Source: Terfezia claveryi (taxonomy: Eukaryota; Ascomycota; Pezizomycetes; Pezizales; Pezizaceae). From it: DNA of 61,283 nucleotides. Position 1 is the stretch's first letter, and each line of letters starts with the position of its first letter. The position numbers and the translations under genes were made by a program. This document shows, piece by piece, positions 22,621-33,329 of the stretch. A model generated the notes under the pieces. That model worked only from the letters and a program-made list of their open reading frames with translations. It was not told where the DNA came from and searched no databases. Where the stretch lies: assembly GCA_015179025.1 (NCBI GenBank), contig WHUX01000279.1, positions 1 through 61,283 of the forward strand, in the 5' to 3' direction.

Positions 22621-25291
22621 TAGAGCGGTGCATCCCACCCACATGTGGGATGTCCCATACACCTGTGGGATGCTATAGCTAGGTGGGACGACCCACCCAG
22701 CTTTGGCACTAGTGACCGGCCCATCTAGCAGTGGGCCCAGACTAGCCCAGCCCATTCACCTTTTCACCGTCGCATGCATCAGTCGAACGAAATGCACTAT
22801 AAACGTTGCATACAAAATAATTATCACCATTCACATTGCATACAAAACAATGACTGCACCAACAAATAAACAACCCCAAAATATAACTTAATTATCACCA
22901 CACTAGTAAACAAACCAATCAAAATAAATTAAGAAACAGAATGCGACAGGCAAAATATAAATAAAATAAAAAAGAATAGAAAAAAACCCTGAATGCAGGC
23001 TACGTCTTATCGGGATTTACAGTGAATATAGAATATAGATATATGGATAAGTAGGCTCAAGATAATCTTATTATGAAGGCTTGCTTAATTAACAGAAGGT
23101 AGCTAAACTGGAGGATATATATATACACGGAAGTGCGGCTGGTTCATCCTACTCCTTCCCCTGCCCCTTTCCTATACTGCTAGTTCGTACCTTTTCTCCG
23201 CCGCTAGTTCATGCTGCCCCATATGAGCCTGCAATTCGCGGTCTATATTAGCCTAGATGTCCATGTCCACATGAGCCTGCAATTGAGGGCTCCTTAAAGC
23301 CTGGATATCTGTGCCTACATGTGCCAGCAATCAGGGGGTCTATGTTAGCATGTATATCCGCATCCGCATGTGCCTGCAATTCGGGGTCTATATTAGACTC
23401 TACCCTCCTATGTGGAGTGAGAGAAAGAAGACTTATATATTGGCGAGATTGGGTATATTGCAGGCGACACATCAAGCTGGAAAATACATGAATATTGGAT
23501 ATATCAGGGTTGGCCAGTTCAGGGTAAATGTGGTGGATACGCTGCAGGCAGAATATCCAGCTGGAAAAAGGGCGAATATTGGGTATATTGTGGTCGGTAC
23601 ATCAAGCTGGAGAAAGGGCGAATATGAGGTATATTGCAGGCCGAATATACAGCTGAGGAAGGAGCGAATATTGCATATACAGCAGGCTGAATATCCACCC
23701 TTACCTCCCCCGCTGGCTAATGCTGTTCCTTACCTCCCCCGCTGGCTAATGCTGTCTATTACCTCCCCCGCTGGCTAATACTGTCCATTACCTCCCCTGC
23801 TAGCTAATGCTATCCCTTACCTCCCCTGCTAGCTACTACTGTTCCTTACCTTCCTCGCTAGCTAATGCTGTCCCTTACCTCCCCCGCTGGCTAATGCTGT
23901 CCATTACCTCCTCCGCTAGGTAATGCTGTTCCTTACTTCTCCCGCTGGCTAATGCTGTCCCTTACCTCCCCCGCTGACTAATGCTGTCCATTACCTCCCC
24001 AACTAGCTATTGCTGTCCATTACCTCCACCGCTAGCTAATGCTGTTCCTTACCTCTCCCGCTAGCTAATGCTGTCCCTTACCTCCCCCACTGGCTAATGC
24101 TGTTCCTTACCTCCCTCGCTAGCTAATGCTATCCCTTACCTCCCCCGCTGGCTAATGCTGTCCATTACCTTCCCCACTAGCTATTGCTGTCAATTACCTC
24201 CCCCGCTAGCTAATGCTGTCCATTACCTCACTGGCTATTGCTGTCTATTACCTCCCCTGCTGGCTAATGCTGTTCCTTACCTCCCCTGCTAGCTAATACT
24301 GTCCCTTACCTCCCCCGCTGGCTAATGCTGTCCATTACCTCCCCCGCTGGCTAGTGCTATCCATTACCTCCCGCTAGCTAATGCTGTCCGTTACCTCCCC
24401 CACTGGCTAATGTAGTCCGTTACCTCCTCCGCTGGCTAATACTATCCCTTACCTCCCCCGCTGGCTAATGCTATTCCTTACCTCCCCCACTGGCTAATGC
24501 TGTCCATTGCCTCCTCCGCTGGCTAGTGCTGTCCATTACCTCCCCCGCTGGCTAATGCTGTCCATTGCCTCCCTAGCTGGCTAGTACTGTCCATTGCTTC
24601 CCCCGCTAGCTAGTGCTGTCCATTACCTCCCCCTCTGGCTAATGCTGTCCATTGCCTCCCCCGCTGGCTAATGCTGTCCTAATACTGGATATATCGCAGG
24701 CCTGCTATCCAGCTGGAGAAGGGGCGAATATAGGGCATATTGCAGGCTGAATATCTAGCTAGAGAATGGGTGAATATGGGGTATATTGCCAGCAGTACAT
24801 CAAGCTGTGGAGGGTGTGAATATTGGATATATCGGACGTGGTGAGTTCAGAGTAAACCCATTGCTCATGCTGCAGGGCGAATATCTAGCTAGAGAAGGGG
24901 CGAATATAGGGTATATTGCAGGTGGAATATCTAGCTAGAGAAGGGATGAATATTGGGTATATTGCAGGCTGAGTAGGAAAGGTGTGAATATTACCAGTTG
25001 TTTATCCAGCTTGAGTCAGCACGAATATTGAGTATACTGCAGGTTGTTTATCCAGCTGGGGAAGGTACGAATATGGAGTATATTGCAGGCTGAATAAGGA
25101 GCTCAGGCAACCCATGAGTCTGCTGCCTAGATCATACCCCTTTACTTGTCATTATCTCCTAGTATATCAGCAGTAGCTTCCCAAAACAGCTGCTAGCATG
25201 TGCGTGATACAGGTTAAACTTGCAGAAGGCACAACTGTTGGTCCCATTTATTCCCAATACAGTAACATGTAATACGGGACTTTCCATTCGG
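22608..25291 (+). repeat. FB2 left arm of long inverted repeat
   Basis: It pairs with 25623-28020 in reverse complement. Diagnostic matches: GGGCCC next to CCGGTCACTAGTGCC (22712-22740 against 27893-27925), the GCGGCTGGTTCATCCTACTCC block (23130 against 27490) and GGGACTTTCC at the inner edge (25282-25291). Confidence 0.88.
23701..24679. repeat. 29-bp minisatellite, left arm (about 34 units)
   Basis: Tandem units containing GCTGGCTAATGCTGTCC, then ATTACCTCCCCC. Variation is mainly GG/AG in GCTGGCTAA and the CATTA/CTTA position. There are no spacers between units. Confidence 0.93.
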
Positions 25292-25622
25292 TAGAGTTGT
25301 TATTCTAACTGGCTCTTCGTTGACTTAACTCACTTAGTAGTTACTATTATCCTTTCAAATAATAATACTTATAAGAAAAATCTCCCTATACCTAGGTAAC
25401 ATACTCACTACCAAATATACATGAATATGTATATATTGAAGCCTGCAATATATATATATTTTCTATTATATATAATAGCTAGAAAGGGATATAGGTATAT
25501 AACCATAGATAGCAATGGTATGTATTTTGATATGAGCAAGATATATATAACCAGCCGTACAAAAAAGGTATGAATCTGGCAATTGCCTTTTTAACAATTG
25601 CCGATTTTAATTTGAATAACAA
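25292..25622. other. FB2 central spacer
   Basis: AT-rich, unpaired with the arms, with several short TATA runs. I see no reading frame, RNA gene or repeat in it. Confidence 0.7.
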
Positions 25623-28020
25623 CGGAAAGTCCCGTATTACATGTTACTGTATTGGGAATAAATGGGACCAACAGTTGTACCTTCTGTTAGATCAACCTAC
25701 ATCACGCACATGCTAGCAGGTGTTTTGGGTAGCTACTGCTGACATGCCAGGAGATAATGACAAGTAAAGGGGTGTGATCTAGGCATGAGTTGCCTGAGCT
25801 CCTTATTGAGCTTGCAATATACTCCATATTCATACCTTCCCTAGCTGGATAAACAACCTGCAGTATACTCAATATTCATGCCGACTCAAGCTGGATAAAC
25901 AACCGGTAATATTCGCGCCTTCCCTACTCAGCCTGTAATATACCCAATATTCACTCCTTCTCTAGCTGGATATTCAGCCTGCGGCATGAGCACTGGGTTT
26001 ACCCTGAACTCACCACGTCCGATATATCCAATATTCACACCTTCCACAACTTGATGTACTGCCGGCAATATACCCCATATTCACCCATTCTTTAGCTAGA
26101 TATTCGGCCTGCAATATACCCCATATTCGCCCCTTCTCTAGCTAGATATCAAGCCTGTAATATATCCAGTATTAGGACAGCATTAGCTAGTGGGGGAGGC
26201 AATGGACAGCATTAGCTAGCGGGGGAGGTAAGGGACAGCATTAGCCAGCGGGGGAGGTAATGGATAGCAATAGCCAGCGAGGGAGGTAATGGACAGCATT
26301 AGCCAGCGGGGGAGGTAATGGACAGCATTAGCTAGCGGGGGAGGTAATGAACAGCATTAGCCAGTGGGGGAGGTAATGGACAGCATTAGCTAGCGGGGGA
26401 GGTAAGGAACAGCATTAGTCAGCGGGGGAGGTAAGGGACAGCATTAGCCAGCGGGGGAGGTAAGGGACAGCATTAGCCAGCGGGGGAGGTAAGGGACAGC
26501 ATTAGCCAGCGGGGGAGGTAATGGACAGCAATAGCCAGTGGGGGAGGTAATGGACAGCATTAGCCAGCAGGGGAGGTAAGGGACAGCACTAGCCAGCGGG
26601 GGAGGTAAGGGACAGCATTAGCCAGCGGGGGAGGTAAGGGACAGCATTAGCTAGCGGGGAAGGTAATAGACATCATTAGCCAGCGGGGGAGGTAATGGAC
26701 AGCAATAGCCAGTAGGGGAGGTAATGAACAGCAATAGCAAGTGGGGGAGGTAATGGACAGCATTAGCCAACGGGGGAGGTAAGGAATAGCATTGGCCAGC
26801 GGGGGAGGTAATGGACAGCATTAGCCAGTGGGGGAGGTAAGGGACAGCATTAGCCAGCGGGGGAGGTAAAGAACAGCATTGGCCAGTGGGGGAGGTAATG
26901 GACAGCATTAGCCAGCGGGGGAGGTAAGGGTGGATATTCAGCCTGTAGTATATACAATATTCACTCCTTCCTTAGCTGTATTTTCGGTCTACAATATACC
27001 TCATATTCGCCCTTTCTCCAGCTTGATGTACCGACTACAATATACCCAATATTCACCATTTCTCCAGCTGGATATTCGGCCTGCAGCGTATCCACCGCAT
27101 TTACCCTGAACTGGCCAACCCCGATATATCCAATATTCACGCATTTACCAGCTTGATGTGCCGCCTGCAATATACCCAATCTCGCCAATATGTAAGTCTT
27201 CTTTCTCTCACTCCACATAGGAGGGTAGAGTCTAATATAGACCCCGAATTGCAGGCACATGCGGATGCGGATATACATGCTAACATAGACCCCCTGATTG
27301 CTGGCACATGTGGGCGCAGATATCCAGGCTTTAAGGAGCCCTCAATTGTAGGCTCATGTAGACATGAAAATCTAGGCTAATATAGACCCCGAATTACAGG
27401 CTCATATGGAGCAGCATGAACTAGAGGCAGAGAAAAGGTATGAACTAGCGGCATAGGGAAGGGGCAGGGGAAGGAGTAGGATGAACCAGCCGCACTTCCA
27501 TGTATATATATATCCTCCAGTTTAGCTACCTTCTGTTAATTAAGTAAACCTTCATAATAAGATTATCTTGAGTCCACTTATCCATATGCCTATATTCTAT
27601 ATTCACTGTGAATCCCAATAAGACGTAGCCTGCATTCAGGGTTTTTTTCTATTCTTTTTTATTTTATTTATATTTTGCCTGTCGCATTCTGTTTTTTAAT
27701 TTATTTTGATTGGTTTGTTTACTGGTGTGGTGATAATTAAGTCATATTTTGGGGTTGTTTATTTGTTGGTGCAGTCATTGTTTTGTATGCAATGTGGATG
27801 GTGATAATTATTTTGTATGCAACGTTTATAGAGCATTTCGTTCGACTGATGCATGCGACGGTGAAAAGGTGAATGGGCTGGGCTAGTCAGGGCCCACTGC
27901 TGGATGGGCCGGTCACTAGTGCCAAAGCTGGGTGGGTCGTCCCACCCAGCTATAGCGTCCCACAGGTGTATGGGACGTCCCACACGTGGGCGGGACGCAC
28001 CGCTCTATGGGACAGAACAT
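25623..28020 (-). repeat. FB2 right arm of long inverted repeat
   Basis: Reverse complement of the left arm, with a shorter minisatellite. Differences from the left arm are scattered single bases, many of them transitions, so the arms are old enough to have diverged or have been mutated by RIP. Confidence 0.88.
26174..26930. repeat. 29-bp minisatellite, right arm (about 26 units)
   Basis: The same unit as at 23701-24679, in reverse complement (GGACAGCATTAGCCAGC plus GGGGGAGGTAAT). The array is about 220 bp shorter than its partner. Translation yields an 87-nt-periodic frame at 26651-26908 that is a by-product of the repeat. Confidence 0.93.
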
Positions 28021-28417
28021 ATCACAAGTTCCATTTGTTTTAAAGTTCATAAGTTATCACGAGTTCCATTTGCCTTATTTTTCTTTTCTCGAGTTCTGCG
28101 GCTTTACTTCTACCTGCGAGGGGTTGTGTTAGGGTCGAGGGGTTTTTTCCACATTAACAGGCCGCAAGGCACCCTTTTGTTCTTCGGGGCTCCAGTCAGG
28201 GCCCTCGGGCTCATCCGGCACTGCCGGTTAATGACAGCATGGGAGTACCCCATTCATGAGTCTTCTTTTGTTTGGTGGTTCGTGTACTTAGTTTTGCGTG
28301 GGTCTGGCAGATTAACTTGCCTCTCCCTTGAATCCACCGGGCTTCCGTGTGGCTCCTCATAACTCCTCGTTGGGGCTGCATAGGAGTACTCAGTATTTAA
28401 AAAAAAAAAAAAAAAAA
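28021..28417 (+). other. LINE 3' UTR and poly(A) tail
   Basis: Resumes after FB2. It has a 15-bp direct repeat (ATCACRAGTTCCATTTG, 28021 and 28056), no coding signal, and ends with A19 at 28399-28417. The next bases are FB1-A satellite. Confidence 0.85.
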
Positions 28418-28632
28418 TCTCGCACATATATATATATATGCTCGCGAATGCATGGATTATATATATATATCTCCAAAAGCACGAGTTTCTCGCACATATA
28501 TATATATGTGCTCGCGAATGCATGGATTATATATATATATCTCCAAAAGCACGAGTTTCTCGCACATATATATATATGTCTCCAAAAGCACGAGTTTCTC
28601 GCACATATATATATATATGCCCGCGAATGCAT
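28418..28632. repeat. FB1-A central satellite, part right of the LINE
   Basis: Continues the satellite of 14262-14640 after the poly(A). Units of about 38-60 bp alternate GAGTTTCTCGCAC, TATATATATATG and GCGAATGCATGGA motifs. Confidence 0.9.
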
Positions 28633-28932
28633 GAATTCCTACGAAACATATCACAAAGCGTGAACTCCGCACATATCTCGATACCACGACTACGATTTCC
28701 CAATATTACTATTCCCAGGCCAGGCATTGAATAGTACGGCACCCGCGGGCGAAAGGGGGCTGAGCGCCATTGGTCACTGTCATGCCACTTCTCTTGTTAT
28801 CCCTTATCTCATTGTCTTCGGAAAGTCTAAATTGTCGGCCTTAGCAGTCGGCCTTGGCAACTATGGTTTTCCTGTATATATACCACCCTTCCCCGCGCAT
28901 TTTCCCTTCGCTCTATATCCCAGCACATTACG

Positions 28933-29092
28933 GCGAGCATTTGAGTGGAGTATTGGAGCGAGTAACATAGCAAGCAATAGAGCGAGTATTAGGGCGAGTA
29001 TTAGAGCGAGTATTGGAGCGAGTATTAGAGCGACTATTAGAGCGACTATTGGAGCGAGTATTAGAGCGAGTGTTAGAGCGATTGAAGTAGCG
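28933..29092. repeat. 12-bp tandem array GAGCGAGTATTA in FB1-A
   Basis: About thirteen units of GAGCGAGTATTA with small variants (GACTATTA, GAGTATTG). The same array is at 31000-31095, 32348-32450, 47240-47352 and 53133-53275, always at the corresponding place in an FB1 arm. Confidence 0.9.
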
Positions 29093-29359
29093 AGTGCATG
29101 TTCAATATATATATCTATTACTCAATACTTCTGTGTATATAATTATTAGCGAATACAATGGATATTTCCGCTGCATGCATATTCAATGGCTGCAATAGTG
29201 GCTACGCACCTGGCTGGTATTAGAGCGTCGTACATACAAGCGGGTGCATTGTAACTATATCGTTAACAATATGATGATGCCAAGGGAAGCAACTCTAATA
29301 TCCAGAGATTGAAATATGCGAACCAGCGTCCGGACGGCTTTGGTTGCCCCAATGGTGTC

Positions 29360-29580
29360 CAGATTGTATTGCAACTCAGCTGGGCGTCCTGATTGTGTTG
29401 CAACTAAGCCGGGCGTCCTGATTGTGTTGCAACTCAGCCGGGCGTCCTGATTGTGTTGCAACTCAGCCGGGCGTCCTGATTGTGTTGCAACACAGCCAGC
29501 GTCCAGACGCACAGGACGCACATAACGCACACGCGGGAGCTCTCGCGTCCGGACGCTGGGCGGTGCGTCCGGACGCCACT
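29360..29580. repeat. GACGC-rich terminal block of FB1-A with 29-bp repeats
   Basis: Four to five copies of a unit with GTGTTGCAACTCAGCCGGGC and GTCCTGATT at 29360-29495, then short palindromes GCGTCCGGACGC. The corresponding block in FB1-B is built from a different, longer unit around CTGGGACGCAACACC, so the terminal block varies between copies. Confidence 0.8.
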
Positions 29581-29596
29581 TTTTTCTTGCTGATGT

Positions 29597-29899
29597 ATCT
29601 CTAGTAGTATTTAGATAAATCTTGAAATACTAAGAGTAGAGGAGGATATTGATCTAAGTCCTATTTATTGACAGGTGGTACTCTAACATTCTTAGAATTG
29701 TAGAGTTTAGAATAAGAAAGTATATTATTGTTTAATAAACTATTTAGCTCATTGCTATATCTGAACAATACTATTATTATCAGTATTAGCTATCAGCTCA
29801 TGTGAAGTATTACTAAGTAATCTTCTTAATATAGATAAAGTTGTAGAGAATTGTAGGGTGTTAGTATCTATAAAAGTATATAGACAAGTAGTATAATAT
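29597..29899. other. AT-rich degraded relic, left part (possible Copia)
   Basis: Lies between FB1-A and the Harbinger element and is continuous with 45857-46785 once the Harbinger element is removed. One plus-strand frame gives a weak Copia-like string (FNKLFSSLLYL), but stops are everywhere. I would not call a gene. Confidence 0.35.
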
Positions 29900-30539
29900 T
29901 AGGGGTATTCAATCTTAGGTTGTACGGTCGTAATTTGGGGTTTATACGGGACCCGAAATATGCCGTATAAATTTACGAAAACGTATAAAGTGCCGATCTC
30001 CATAGAACTATTTGTACACCGAAAGGCCTACTATAAATACCTTTATACGCCGTACATCCCTATAAATTGGGAGGGGCTTATACGTTTGTATATCTAGAGC
30101 GCTTATCAGGACGCTAGAAAATGGAGGCTTGGGCTAAGCACTTAGAGTTAGCTTGGTTGGTTAGCTCAGTTGATAAATTTTAGGGGCTCGGCTCATCATA
30201 TGAGAAGTTCCAAGTCAGCTAAGCTGCTGTGAGGGCTAAACTAAGTATCACAGGCTATGTCATGGAACTTTGTCATAGACTTTGTCACGGACTTTGTCAC
30301 GGATTCTATCACGGATTATCACCTGCAATCACAAGCAATGGTTATTGCACTTTGGGAGTCAGACAGAGTTTAGTCCGAGTCTCAGATTGACAAGATGTTG
30401 AGTATCATATGCATAATCTTCCTTATGTACATCAGCAAAAATAATATTTGCGTCCTGTGCGTCAGACGCATGTAACGCACGGGACGATAACTCAAAATCA
30501 GGACGCGAACGCTTGTTGCGCTACCGTCCTGACGCACTG

Positions 30540-30780
30540 GGACGTTGCTCACACGCCTGGGACGGAACACCAATTCTTGGCAGTTGCGCTCGCGTCTAGG
30601 ACGCACTGTGACATTGCTCACACGCCTGGGACGCAACACCAATGCTGGGCAGTTGCTCTCGCATCTGGGACGCACTGGCAGGTTGCCCCCTCGCCTGGGA
30701 CGCAACACCAATGCTGGGCAGTTGCTCTCGCATCTGGGATGCACTGGGATGTTGCCCCCGTGCCTGGGACGCAAGCATAC
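30540..30780. repeat. GACGC-block tandem repeats, FB1-B left arm
   Basis: About four units of some 60 bp, each with CTGGGACGCAACACCAATGC and CGCACTGG. The mirrored block is at 32660-32830 with about three units. Confidence 0.85.
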
Positions 30781-31389
30781 ATGCAACCTTTGTCCCGACG
30801 CACTTGGAAACACAACCCGCTTACAGCTTGCATCTGCTACGTTCTTACACCAGCCAGCTATGTAGCCGGGTTTGCAACCTTTGAATATGCATGCAGCAGA
30901 AATATTCATTGTATTCGCCAATTATTATATACACAGAGAGGTATTTAGCAATAGATATGTACACGGAACATTTGTGCAGCAACACTCGCTCTAACCCTTG
31001 GCCTAACCTTCGCTCTAACTCTCGTTGTATCCATCGCTCTAACTCTCGCTCTAATGCTCGCTCTAATTCTCGCTCTAATGCTCTCTCTAATACTCGCTGT
31101 AATATGCTGGGAATAATGAGCAAAGGGAAAAAGCGCGGGGAAGGGAAGTATATATACAGGAAAACCATAGTTGCCAAGGCCGACTGCTAAGGCCGACAAT
31201 TTAGACTTTCCGAAGACAATGAGATAAGGGATAATAAGAGAAGTGGCACGACAGGATCAACGGCGCTCAGCCCCCCTTTCGCACGCGGGTGCCGTACTAC
31301 TCAATGCCTGGCGTGGTAATAGTCATATTGGGAAATCGTAGTCGTGGTACTGCGGAGTTCACGCTTTGTGATATATCCCGTAGGAATTC

Positions 31390-32025
31390 ATGCATGCGCG
31401 GGCTTATATAAGTATGTATATGCGAGAAACCCATGTGCTCGCTGCGTATATATATATATGCGAGAAATCCATGCATTCGCGGGCTTATATTATATATATA
31501 TGCGAGAAATCCATGCATTCGCGCGCTTATATATATATATATGCGAGAAACTCGTGCTTTTGGAGACTTATATATATATATGCGAGAAACTCGTGCTTTT
31601 GGAGACATATATATATATGTGCGAGAAACTCGTGCTTTCGGAGACATATATATATATGTGCGAGAAACTCGTGCTTTCGGATACTTATATATATATGTGC
31701 GAGAAACTCGTGCTTTTGGAGACATATATATATATGTGCGAGAAACTCGTGCTTTCGGAGACATATATATATATATGTGCGAGAAACTCGTGCTTTTGGA
31801 AACATATATATATATGTGCGAGAAACTCGTGCTTTCGGATACTTATATATATATGTGCGAGAAACTCGTGCTTTTGGAGACATATATATATATATATGCG
31901 AGAAATCCATGCATTCGGAGACTTATATATATATATGCAAGAAACTCGTGCTTTTGGAGACATATATATATATGTGCGAGAAACTCGTGCTTTCGGATAC
32001 TTATATATATATGCCCGTGAATGCA
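31390..32025. repeat. FB1-B central satellite, about 15 units of about 39 bp
   Basis: The unit has GTGCGAGAAACTCGTGCTTT, then GGAGACATATATATATAT. CGAGAAACTCG is itself a hairpin (4-bp stem, 3-base loop) and the TA run is self-complementary, so every unit can fold. Frames of 100-240 codons stay open on both strands here and are artefacts. Confidence 0.92.
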
Positions 32026-33092
32026 TGAATTCCTACGGGATTTATCACAAAGCGTAAACTCCGCACATATCGCAGTACTTGTCTCGTTCGCAGTACCACG
32101 ACTACGATTTCCCAATATGACTATTACCACGCCAGGCATTGAGTAGTACGGCACCCGCGTGCGAAAGGGGGGCTGAGCGCCGTTGATCACTGTCGTGCCA
32201 CTTCTCTTATTATCCCTTATCTCATTGTCTTCGGAAAGTCTAAATTGTCGGCCTTAGCAGTCGGCCTTGGCAACTATGGTTTTCCTGTATATATACTTCC
32301 CTTCGCCGCGCTTTTACCCTTTGCTCATTATTCCCAGCATATTACAGCGAGTATTAGAGAGAGGAATTAGAGCGAGCATTAGAGCGAGAGTTAGAGCGAT
32401 GGATACAACGAGAGTTAGAGCGAAGCTTAGCCCAAGGGTTAGAGCGAGTGTTGCTGCACAAATGTTCCGTGTACATATCTATTGCTAAATACCTCTCTGT
32501 GTATATAATAATTGGCGAATACAATGAATATTTCTGCTGCATGCATATTCAAAGGTTGCAAACCCGGCTACATAGCTGGCTGGTGTAAGAACGTAGCAGA
32601 TGCAAGCTGTAAGCGGGTTGTGTTTCCAAGTGCGTCGGGACAAAGGTTGCACGTATGCTTGCGTCCCAGGCACGGGGCCAACATCCCAGTGCGTCCCAGA
32701 TGCGAGATCTACTGCCCAGCATTGGTGTTGCGTCCCAGGCGAGGGGGCAACGTTCCAGTACGTCCAGATGCGAGAGCAACTGCCCAGCATTGGTGTTGCG
32801 TCACAGGCGAGGGGGCAACGTTCTAGTGCGTCCAGACGCACAGGACGCACAGGACGCAAACTCGCGTCCGGACGCTTGGTGGTACGTCCTGACGCACATT
32901 TTTTTTTGCTGATGTATGTGATAATATCATAGAGCGAACAGCTGTATATATATGAGGCCATAGTTGTATTCTTTATTCTTACTCTTTATGCAACGTCTTG
33001 TATATCGAGTCTTTCATACAAGTTGCCTTTTGTCCATAGTCTACGTCTATACTATTGTCTACCAAACCCACAACAATATATATTGTCACTTG

Positions 33093-33122
33093 AAACTATA
33101 CCACACTAGTGTGGTATAGTTT
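33093..33122. repeat. perfect 30-bp palindrome in the solo LTR
   Basis: The left half AAACTATACCACACT is followed directly by its exact complement. It lies near the LTR 3' end. Confidence 0.9.
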
Positions 33123-33329
33123 GGTAGTTGCGTGTGCTCCTTAGAGTCACGTTTATAGCCAATTGTCTATGCTATAGCCTACGCCGTTACACTAAGGTAG
33201 TCTGGTTGGCACAGCGCACATAACCTATAACACAAAATGTGCAATGTCATTCCCAAAATAACCTCAGCACTCATAACCTATAACACACAATGTACAACAC
33301 ACAACATGCTACAGGTTAGCGAAAAGTGA

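Larger units (their letters stand above)
22608..28020. mobile_element. FB2, 5.4-kb palindromic (foldback) element
   Basis: The two ends are reverse complements, starting ATGTTCTGTCCCATAGAGCG at 22608 and ending with its complement at 28020. The arms run 22608-25291 and about 25623-28020 around a spacer of about 330 bp. The length difference is due mainly to the 29-bp minisatellite. Block order is mirrored: a GTGGGACG-rich end, an AT-rich block, a GCCTGCAATT-type repeat block, minisatellite, TATCCAGCTNG-type repeats, spacer. No conserved coding sequence is present. No direct repeat flanks it. It may be a transposon or an inverted duplication. Confidence 0.85.
14641..28417 (+). mobile_element. 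Tad1-like LINE (about 8.4 kb net), carrying FB2
   Basis: The 5' end is near 14641; the 3' end is a 19-A tail at 28399-28417. Both flanks begin TCTCGCA(C)ATATATA, the satellite of FB1-A, consistent with a target duplication. The order is 5' UTR, ORF1 with CCHC knuckle, ORF2 (endonuclease, RT, RNase H, C-terminal zinc motif), 3' UTR, poly(A). Removing FB2 (22608-28020) leaves about 8364 bp. Every coding domain is crossed by stop codons, mostly TAG, with only one likely frameshift (in ORF1), so it was inactivated by point mutation rather than truncation. Confidence 0.92.
14262..29596. mobile_element. FB1-A, foldback element, left arm lost, split by a LINE
   Basis: What remains is the central satellite (14262-14640 and 28418-28632) and the complete right arm (28633-29596), which ends ...TTGCTGATGT at 29596. 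The arm matches FB1-B (31985-32915) and FB1-C (52830-53321). Within the arm come, from inside out, a unique block with a conserved CGGAAAGTCTAAATTGTC stretch, a 12-bp array, and a GACGC-rich block. The LINE at 14641-28417 interrupts the satellite. The left arm is missing: Gypsy-C joins the satellite directly near 14262. No protein is encoded. Confidence 0.8.
30429..32915. mobile_element. FB1-B, complete foldback element (2487 bp)
   Basis: The ends are ACATCAGCAAAAA and its complement. ATGT flanks it on both sides (30425-30428 and 32916-32919). The empty site is seen in the related LTR at 53972-54344, where TATCATAGAG and CTTCCTTATA are adjacent with no insert. The two halves are reverse complements about a centre near 31672. 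From the end inward: GACGC block (30470-30790), a short unique block with GAATATGCATGCAGCAGAAA, a 12-bp array (31000-31095), a unique block, then the central satellite (31390-32025). It encodes no protein. Confidence 0.9.
30246..33191 (+). repeat. solo LTR (about 455 bp net) inside Harb1, carrying FB1-B
   Basis: Flanked by CTAAG (30241-30245 and 33192-33196), a 5-bp target duplication. The uninterrupted Harbinger sequence at this place is visible in the deleted copy near 53630. It begins TATCACAGGC, probably TG changed to TA by mutation, and ends GCCGTTACA. FB1-B occupies 30429-32915. A related RIP-mutated copy in opposite orientation is at 53972-54344. Family (Gypsy or Copia) cannot be told from the LTR alone. 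Confidence 0.82.

Noticed and set aside
23311..23778. 155-codon frame with YIRVGQF / YPAGK repeats, mirrored at 26961-27278
   Set aside because: Lies in imperfect repeats of the FB2 arms, without start context or family resemblance, and both arm copies drift freely.
23701..24679. CRISPR array
   Set aside because: Units of 29 bp adjoin directly with no unique spacers, and the context is a eukaryotic transposon region.
26651..26908. 85-codon Leu/Pro-rich frame
   Set aside because: A by-product of the 29-bp minisatellite, whose period of 87 nt returns the same frame; not conserved in the other arm.
28933..29092. Telomeric or centromeric repeat
   Set aside because: The 12-bp unit occurs only at one fixed place within FB1 arms.
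31297..32190. Open frames of 100-240 codons with repeated RETRAFGDIYI-like strings (also 14261-14840, 28250-28740, 52427-52930)
   Set aside because: They are open in several frames on both strands because the FB1 satellite unit lacks stops; the peptides merely mirror the DNA repeat.
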